64,000 bases of DNA from Paramacrobiotus metropolitanus (taxonomy: Eukaryota > Tardigrada > Eutardigrada > Parachela > Macrobiotidae): assembly GCF_019649055.1 (NCBI RefSeq), contig NW_026570373.1, positions 209,665-273,664 of the forward strand, in the 5' to 3' direction. The position numbers and the translations under genes were made by a program. Below the pieces are notes generated by a model that was given only the letters and a program-made list of their open reading frames with translations, searched no databases and had not been told where the DNA came from. Shown piece by piece: positions 57,162-64,000 of the stretch. Every line of letters starts with the position of its first letter. Positions within the stretch are counted from its first letter, which is position 1.

Positions 57162-57589
57162 ATGAACATTTATGGAGGAACAAACTACCAATCTCATGCC
57201 GTGTACGCATGGAACAGTGTTGATGTGCTGACGGAGAGCGGACTTTTCCAGCACGGCGAAATGATCGATACAACGGAGACGGGTCTCATCTTGGATTTCC
57301 ACTGCAGCGCACAGCGCTCGCAATTCGTCAGCTACGACAAAATCTACAGCGCTTTCACCGCACCGTTCTCCGCTCCGTACGACTCCTGGGACGAGGAAAT
57401 CAAGGAGAGCCCCGCGGTAACGGAGAACGCCGTTGTGGAGGTGCTGTGGCGCGCACATAAGGGTGCGGCCTGGCTGTGGTATCCGGGTCGCTTGCGCAGT
57501 AAAAAGATGTTCTTCTCTATTGACAACAGCATCCTCCTCCTTGCCCAAGTGGAGCAGGATGGCTGGCACCCAACCGAACCGTTCCCGGC

Positions 57590-57597
57590 CGACCAGG
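57590..57597. repeat. hAT target-site duplication, left copy
   Basis: CGACCAGG, identical to 59204-59211. Confidence 0.9.
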
Positions 57598-59203
57598 CAG
57601 GGCCTAAAAACTTGTGCTCACATAGCACAAAATGTGCTCACATAAAGGTGCATGTGCTCACCTAGATCGCAACTTGTGCTTAAAAGTTGTCAATACTCCC
57701 CCCTTCTGTGTAATTAACCGGCTTCTAACTGTTTTTAATTGTTTTAAGAAAGCAAAAACTTTCACGAACAAACCAGTAAAAGCTATAAGCCAATGCGTGT
57801 CACGTTAACTTTCACTGGGAGATTTGGCAGACGGCATGTTTTATACTTACTAACCACACTTCTGATGTTGCATAACTTACATGCCCACAAGTCAATAGTG
57901 CTCTTGTTGCACGTAGTAAAATCACGCGCGCTGTTTATAGAATTTGTATAAATGTCTTTCGTGCGCAGTTAGTAGAGTGCATAGGGTCGTATAATACTGA
58001 AAATCAATCTTTAATCAGCGAACTCAGAGAAACAGCTACGTTCTCTTATTTGACCTCCAGTTGGCAGAATCAGGTGAAAAAATTAAAAATTTACACAAGG
58101 CACGTATTTGCTTGCTTTGATTGTGTGAATTTGTGTCATTTGATGTACAAGCATTGTGTGCTTCAACTTTCACGGGATTATCTGGTGGTTATTTGAGAGA
58201 ACGACCATTTCGGGTAGACATGCGGTATTTTAGTGGCTGTACCAGCAACAGTTGTCCATTTACCGATAGAGTTAATAGGGAATGTCATCTGCGTAATGGA
58301 AACAATAGTCACATTTATGACTTTCGAAATTACTGATATACCTTTTTCTCATTTCCGCTTTTGGATTTACCCTGTGAAACAGCATTATTACTAAGTTCAA
58401 CAAATGCTGCAATGCGCTGCACTGTGCATTTGAGTTATGTAGCGGCAGAAGTGTGGTTACTTAAAAACTTTCCCAGTGTCTACTGGCAAATCTCCCAGTA
58501 ATTGAAAACGTTTAAACTTGGTGGGTAGTGGCGCATATATCTCTCTACTGGTCGATATTTTTACAGCCTCTACTCGTAGAACTTGTGATTTTGGTCGACC
58601 ATTAGAATATCTTAGCGATTCAGCTCGTGGTTATCTTAGTTTACTTCATCTTTATCAAATACCAGTTCGCCCGGTCCAATACTGACACCGTTGCTGAATG
58701 TCAGCCGTAAGGTCATCAATGCAGCCCCCGCCATGCTAAGAGTTCGGGGCAAAACGAATCACAATAGTCACTACAAAACGCTTCGCTAGTTTTATGTACG
58801 AGTGTTTAACAAATTTGACAAACCCGAAATAGTTCTGAATAAATAACTTAATTTAATTGATTTTTTTGTGCTTCCTGGTCAAAAAGCAACGTCGGCTTCG
58901 CACGAGGCCTCGATTCGGACTCAAGAAATAAGCGAAAAAAGACAAAACGTTCGCTGTCGTATTTACAAAACTGCTGCACAAAAAAACTAACAACTTCAGC
59001 TATCTCACAACTCATGTTTTTTGTATTAAATGCCAATTTTACTGGATAGGCATTCCCATAAAATTTTCTGTAAATTTGCCAACGCGTGCAATCTCCTGAG
59101 TCATGACAATGTCAGCCAGTACGAAAATACAAAGCAAATAATCAATACCCCCTCTTTGCGAAATGAAGTGTGCTCACATAGATTTTGAAGATTTTAGGCT
59201 CTG
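57598..59203. mobile_element. Non-autonomous hAT-like transposon, 1606 bp
   Basis: Terminal inverted repeats CAGGGCCTAAAAACTT and CAGAGCCTAAAATCTT (right end inverted) start with the CAG(G/A)G of hAT elements. The flanking 8-bp duplication CGACCAGG is perfect. Subterminal TGTGCTCACATAG words occur at both ends, as in hAT elements where transposase binds. No transposase frame is recognisable. An inner pair of inverted repeats (57814-57830 and 58483-58499) may mark another element inside it. It lies inside exon 1 of unit 5 and must postdate that duplication. Confidence 0.9.
57814..58499. mobile_element. Possible element nested in the hAT copy
   Basis: ACTGGGAGATTTGGCAG at 57814-57830 and ACTGGGAGATTTGCCAG (inverted) at 58483-58499 form a near-perfect 17-bp terminal repeat around 686 bp. 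No target duplication confirmed and no gene inside. Confidence 0.5.
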
Positions 59204-59211
59204 CGACCAGG
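59204..59211. repeat. hAT target-site duplication, right copy
   Basis: CGACCAGG. Its AGG supplies a potential splice acceptor (AG at 59209-59210) next to the codon GTG. Confidence 0.9.
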
Positions 59212-60818
59212 TGCGCTTTCCGCTGTCAGAGGAAGACCTGGCGGAACGATCGGTGCTGCACAGCACGTACGTGTGGCGCGAGTGTCGTTTGCCGGAGAAT
59301 TACTGGGCGACCGTCATATCGACCGGGATAAATGATAACGTCCAGCGTCACATTGAGAACTTTTGGAATGTGCTTATTGGGTCGGTTCTCGGTGGAATGA
59401 TCAAGTTCCTACAGCGCAGCGATGTGAGACCGCTGACAGAAGAGACGTTGGTATGTGTAAAATAATACTTCGATACTTGAGTATTGCACTGCGTAGTTTG
59501 CACTAAAATACGCTCAATGTGCGTATTCTAGTGCAAAGACTGAGAAAATCACTTTAAATCAGACTTTCCTGCACAGGTATTTTTTAATGTATACTTCATA
59601 ATTTTGTTGAAAATTTGAAAAAAGCTTAAAGAAGTAAATTCGAATATTTTTAGTTTTATTATTTCGAATGTTTATTCTTTATCAATGCTTTTAAATTTTC
59701 TCAGGTTTTACGTTTGTCTTGGGTTTTTTATGTTTGTGAAATTAATATTCAGAATTAAGTTAATTAACAGCGTGATGAATATAATAATTTAATAAAGACA
59801 AGCGTAATTTAAAATTAGATGGTCGGTTATAGAATGAAAGTGTCCATAAAAAAAAGAAAATAAAATTCATCAATAAATATGTTGTGAGTTGTGGCGGCAA
59901 AATAGCCAATTCGATATAAAATAGATGAATCTCGTGGATAGCGCGCATGCGGGTGAACATGATTATTTTGTGATGCTTTTCGTAATGCTCGACAGAAATA
60001 CGAATACGAGAGGTTCCGACACTTTACTCATAAGTCCAAGGCGGGGGTTTGGGAGAACGACCCACCTGATGGCTGTCGCGCGGGAATGAAGCGCAAACAC
60101 CCGGAAGACGACAGGCACCCGGCAATGGAACGCGTGATTCCCACGCAGCCGCACCTCCTCCGCGAGATCTTCCACTCACTAGACAGCGTCAGCCGGATGA
60201 AACTGCGTCGTGTCTCTCCGTTGTGGAATGCCGTGCTGACCGACGCCAGCAGAAATCAAACAGTCCGCGTGTCCTTCGCGATGAATCCCTATTCGAGCTT
60301 TGCCGCGGAGAACGTCATCCGGGTGTCCAGCGCTCTGGGTGGAATGATCCGGGGCATCGACACCTCGACACGATGTCTGATTGTGGAGCATGTGGGCGAC
60401 GAGCACATGCCCACTGTGGTGCTGGCTGTTCGCTGGTTATTGCGGCAGGTCCAGATTAAACAACTCATCCTACACCGGGTGGACATTGGCTGGGATGAGG
60501 GATTGGGCGACATTCTCCCTGAGGGCGAAGATGAGCCTCTTGACCGGGTGTACATCCGCCGTCTGGCGGCGGAGTTGAAGGGATTGGCACCGTTCTGCGA
60601 GGAGCTGCGACTGTGTCGGTGCGCGTTTCGTTGCACTGCATGGACGGAAGATGGCGGCGATCCCGCCGACAACGAGGCTTAAGCTGGATGCAGCCGATCT
60701 GGAAGCGCAGTTCTGGGATCTCTACGAGGCCGATCTCTCGCGTGATGGGATTAACATGGAGGAGATGGCTGGATGGATTCGCGCAGGATCAAACGGACTG
60801 CGCCGAAAGGTTGCGGAG

Positions 60819-61358
60819 GTAAATCGAAAAGAACTGGCGGTCTCCGCATATATGCGGTCGTGCAAATGATTCTGAGATTATTCTTGGATTATTTTTAGAT
60901 TGTTCTTACTTACGATTAGTTTATTCTAACATTGCTTTTTCGCATTTTTTGATTTATTGTGTAATAATTGCTTTATTTCTGGGAGTGTTGTCTTTTGGCA
61001 TTTATTTGGAAGCATTAATTTTTTCTGTTATGTTTTTAATAATTATTTTATTACCGGTGTTAGTTCTCAGAATTAAGTTGTTTCTAACTATTGCTGTTTT
61101 ATTTTATTATTACGTATTATTGCTGTCAGTAATTTACTGTGAGCTTGGTAATAGAACAAATCTATACTTTTATGATGGAATGGCCATCAAAATGATGCGC
61201 AAACGCGGGCACAAATAGTCAGTTTGTAAAATCTGGGGTAAAATTATGGGTTGTGAATCACGTAGGCTACATGCTCTTTTTATCGGGAAAAATAGTATTT
61301 TTTGTTTGGTTGAAATGAAGTGCGAAAAGATTTTACCGTTGATGTGTGTTTCATGCAG
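60819..61358 (+). other. Intron 2 of unit 5
   Basis: AT-rich. The open frame at 60949-61218 is hydrophobic only because the sequence is T-rich; I do not regard it as a gene. Confidence 0.6.
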
Positions 61359-61550
61359 TATCTGGAGGATTATCAGAGTTGTGATCCGCGATGGACGACG
61401 CATTATCGTGGGCATGAGTGGACGGCGGAGAATCTCCAGGATCTGGATGTCGCCAAGCTGACCACCATCACTCTGCGGGCTTTAGAAGCGCTTCCCGCAG
61501 AATGGAAAAGTTTGGTCGAACGGGGTGATCCATTGTATGTGGACGAATAA

Positions 61551-62858
61551 TTCCTACCGAACGTTGGTTTACTGCGCGATATTAGCTGCGCCGGGGTGGT
61601 TGGACGTTTGATACTACACCGCGATCTCTGCTATTTTTTCCCCAGTGCAAATACCAATTATACAGTTGCACATTTCTTTTTAAACGCCACGAATGAGATT
61701 TTATCCTCACTTTGTAGCTAGCTAATTAATTTATTGACATAAACAACGGGTGTTCGTAGTTATTCTTCGCTTATGAATTTTTGTTCACTTTATTTCGCCG
61801 CACCATGTGGCGCGCAGTTTGCACGAACCGGTAGAGTTCTGAGTGGATATAATACAATGTACTCGTAGTCGTAACTCCATTGAGTCCATTCCGTGTTTTT
61901 TACACTAAAATTAGTAGAAATAATTGCTGGGAGAAATTCAAACGGCAACACCGTTTCCTTCCAGGAGAAAACACGTGAAATTATGAGAATAGCTTTGTGC
62001 TGGCCGGAAGTATCGCGAACACGGCGCAGACAATACAGTTGCAGGCGCCTGCAAATGACGGAAGTTTAGAAGTGCTGCATATTAAGCCGACGGTAGTGGA
62101 ATTGTGCCGGTAGTGATTAGCTGGAAATATTTTTATACTTCCCAAAACTGAAAATTTTAATTACGATTTACAAATACAGACTGTAGGTACAAAGGTGTTA
62201 ACATCCGTTGCAAAACATCAAAACAGAAGTCATGCGGTTAATAGAAATCATTCAGTTAAATGGCATCGAATTCAAAATTATTATTAGAACGGTTGAAGCT
62301 ATTTTGTACGCCTTAGGTCAGTAAGTCGGCCACAGCGGAAGAAGATGGCCGGCTACGGAACGATCAAACAGCGCTATCGGATGCGGCAAGCCTGCGCAAT
62401 GCACAACCGCCCTTTGCTGAAGCCTGCAGATATACCGACTGCTTGGCAAAGAAGCAAAAAAAACACAGCCGTACTTTGCGGTTGCTTTATGAGAGCAGAC
62501 ATATTATATATAATATGTCTGCTCTCGCTTTATTCGGCTAGTTGTTTACAGATTATTACACTAGTTTACCGATTGATGGTGAGTAGCAGATTGTTTGCTA
62601 GATAGCGTACTGTGCTTGGCACTGCTTGCCTACTGTCTTTATAGACACAGCTGAAACTTAAGTCCAGTACTCTCCATTATTACAGCTATGAGCTGAGTGA
62701 CGGTACTGGTAGAGTAATGGATCAAATTTCTGTGAATTATTTAACGTTGCCGACTTGCCGTCTACGTTTTCGGTTTGTAATTTGCGATGTGCATCATTCC
62801 CACACTTTCCCCTACTAAATTTGCCTGTGGCTCTTTTGTCGTTATTCGTTAGCTGAGA
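61551..62858. other. Intergenic region between units 5 and 6
   Basis: Contains duplicated array flank (62010-62060, 62393-62415) and a perfect palindrome at 62491-62526. No gene supported. Confidence 0.5.
62491..62526. repeat. Perfect 36-bp palindrome
   Basis: GAGAGCAGACATATTATA is followed immediately by its exact complement, without spacer. Confidence 0.9.
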
Positions 62859-63749
62859 ATGCAGCTTTATGGAGGAAAACACTTCCTTGGCTACGAACCC
62901 GTGTACCAGCTTAGCTCGGTGGATGTGCTGACGGAGAGCGGACTCTTCCAGCACGGTGAAGTGATCGATGTGGCAGAGAACGGTCTGATTGTGGATTTCC
63001 ACTGCAGCGAACAGCGAGCGCAGTTCGTCAGCTACGACAACATCTTCGACGCTTCCGTTGCCCATTGCACCAGTGAGTATTCCAGTTGGCGTGACGAACT
63101 GCACAGCAGTCCCGCGGTGAGGGAGAATGCCAGCGTGCAAGCGCTGTGTCGCGCGCATCCAGGTGCGCCGTGGCTGTGGTATCCTGGTCGACTGCGGAGT
63201 ACGGTCCTTAATCCCCTCCAAAGCGGGCTGATGGTGGTCGAGATCCAAATAAATGGCCGATTAGTAATGGAGGTGCTACCCCCCTGCCAGGTATCGATAC
63301 ACATGCTGTTGAGAGTGATCTTGTCGTTCTTTGGCTTTTTTCATGAAACAGTCTTCGCAGTTCTCTGACCTGGTGCTTCTGTAGCGTACGTATTACTGGT
63401 GGTTAACGAAGTCTAGTGGCTTGGTAGCCTTAGGCGATATTTTTTATGGGATACGGGTATGTCAATGTGAGAGTGCCTGTTTCTAAAACACTCACGCGCT
63501 CAGGTGCGCTTTCCGCCGAACCAGAAGGATCTGTCCCGACGCGCGCTGCATCCCAACCATTTTGTTGCCCGGGAGTGTCGTGTACCGGAGAATTATGGGT
63601 CCACCGTAACGCCCGCGATCGATGCTGGTTTCCGACACAGCTTTAGTGAGGCACAACGTGCGCATATTGTCCCTGTTCTCGATCGAAACTGCGAGAAGCT
63701 GAAATATGTGCAGCGAAGTGATGGACGGCCACTTACGGAAGACGAAGTG
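62859..63749 (+). CDS. Unit 6: Tudor/Agenet-like family gene, first exons only (runs off the window)
   Basis: Exon 1a 62859-63290 (144 codons) starts MQLYGG and has SVDVLTESGLFQHGEVIDV, NGLIVDFHCSEQR and APWLWYPGRL. Exon 1b 63504-63749 (82 codons) starts VRFPP and ends LTEDEV before a GTGCGT donor, the end of exon 1 in the other units. Between them is an extra 213-bp intron (donor CAG/GTATCG, acceptor GCTCAG) that units 1, 2 and 4 lack. No lesion is visible, so this may be a working copy, but its F-box exon lies beyond the window. The second half (PENYGSTVTPAIDAG, VQRSDGRPL) is the most divergent of the family. Confidence 0.75.
63291..63503 (+). other. Extra intron in unit 6
   Basis: 213 bp, phase 0, starting GTATCGATAC and ending CACGCGCTCAG. 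It interrupts the family sequence at the same CAG/GTG codon boundary where the hAT element sits in unit 5. No terminal inverted repeats seen in it. Confidence 0.75.
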
Positions 63750-64000
63750 GTGCGTACGAGTTATTTTTGTACTATTCTGATCCTTGTCACACATATTTGA
63801 ATTATTCTGCTATCTGAGGTGTGTTAATAATTTCAGTGAAATATAAAATATTTTTTTTGTGTTTCATTTACTTAATGTTATTAAGCGTTAAAATTATTGC
63901 AAATCTCATTTTTCGACGATAATGCGCTTCTGTGATAATGCACTTCGGTGATCTCCTAACAAAACTCTTTGATTAACTTTGCTCAACGAAATTTTGATTA
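63750..64000 (+). other. Start of the next intron of unit 6
   Basis: AT-rich sequence after the exon 1 donor; the F-box exon has not appeared by the window end. Confidence 0.5.

Larger units (their letters stand above)
57162..61550 (+). pseudogene. Unit 5: Tudor/Agenet-like plus F-box family gene, subfamily A, split by a hAT element
   Basis: Exon 1 is in two parts, 57162-57596 and 59211-59450, separated by a hAT-like insertion. Removing the insert and one 8-bp duplication rejoins the frame exactly between codons CAG and GTG. Exon 2 59996-60818 has the F-box (IPTQPHLLREIFHSLD, KLRRVSPLWNAVL) and LRR-like tail (IKQLILHRVDI, LRLCRCAFRC). After CRCAFRC there is a net +1 frameshift near 60645, so the native frame ends at 60682; the old frame resumes at about 60651 (QFWDLYEADLSRDG). 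Exon 3 61359-61550 is intact (TTHYRGHEWTAENL, TLRALEALPAEW) and ends YVDE without the acidic tail. A GC-AG splice could in principle remove the insert (see findings), but the exon 2 frameshift still breaks the gene. Confidence 0.82.

Noticed and set aside
60949-61218. Membrane protein of 89 codons in an intron of unit 5
   Set aside because: Hydrophobicity follows from T-rich intron sequence; no paralogue in other units' introns.

Overview
The window looks like nuclear DNA of a small invertebrate. Genes are spliced with GT-AG introns, there are rhodopsin-like GPCRs and an animal-type cytosolic glycerol-3-phosphate dehydrogenase, and non-coding DNA is AT-rich and crowded with transposon remnants. 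My best guess is a tardigrade of the Hypsibius/Ramazzottius kind, from an impression of the GPCR and F-box families; this is inference and could not be checked. No rRNA, tRNA, CRISPR or bacterial-type operon was seen.

Region 1 (1-17.8 kb) has no convincing host gene. It is a transposon graveyard: TTAA-flanked fold-back elements (one with a TA-flanked MITE nested in it), a TA-flanked Tc1/mariner-like element holding a split transposase remnant, two elements with subterminal GGCACCC-type repeats, two Tc1-like copies with shared transposase remnants, a 100-bp tandem repeat and several strong hairpins.

Region 2 (17.8-27.3 kb) holds two same-strand, GC-rich, intronless SAM-dependent methyltransferase copies, both with lesions (possible horizontal transfer). 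It also holds two structurally complete LTR elements: a 3.4-kb gag-only type on the minus strand with 4-bp target duplication, and a 1.27-kb TRIM on the plus strand with PBS, polypurine tract and 5-bp target duplication.

Region 3 (27.4-39.2 kb, all minus strand) carries two intronless aminergic/muscarinic-like GPCR genes and a six-exon cytosolic glycerol-3-phosphate dehydrogenase gene (354 aa).

Region 4 (39.7-64 kb, all plus strand) is the most interesting part: a tandem array of six copies of one three-exon gene family. Exon 1 encodes a domain resembling the paired Agenet/Tudor-like modules of FMRP; exon 2 encodes an F-box plus an LRR-like tail; exon 3 encodes a conserved 45-residue block, with an acidic tail in some copies. 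Copies alternate between two subfamilies (A-B-A-B-A). Most carry fresh lesions: a 14-nt deletion, nonsense codons, frameshifts, a missing exon and a hAT insertion. The hAT copy in unit 5 sits, with a perfect 8-bp target duplication, at the exact codon boundary where unit 6 has an extra intron and the other copies have none. This suggests an intron-gain hotspot. If the proteins are made, they would be predicted SCF ubiquitin-ligase substrate receptors with a Tudor-type reader domain.
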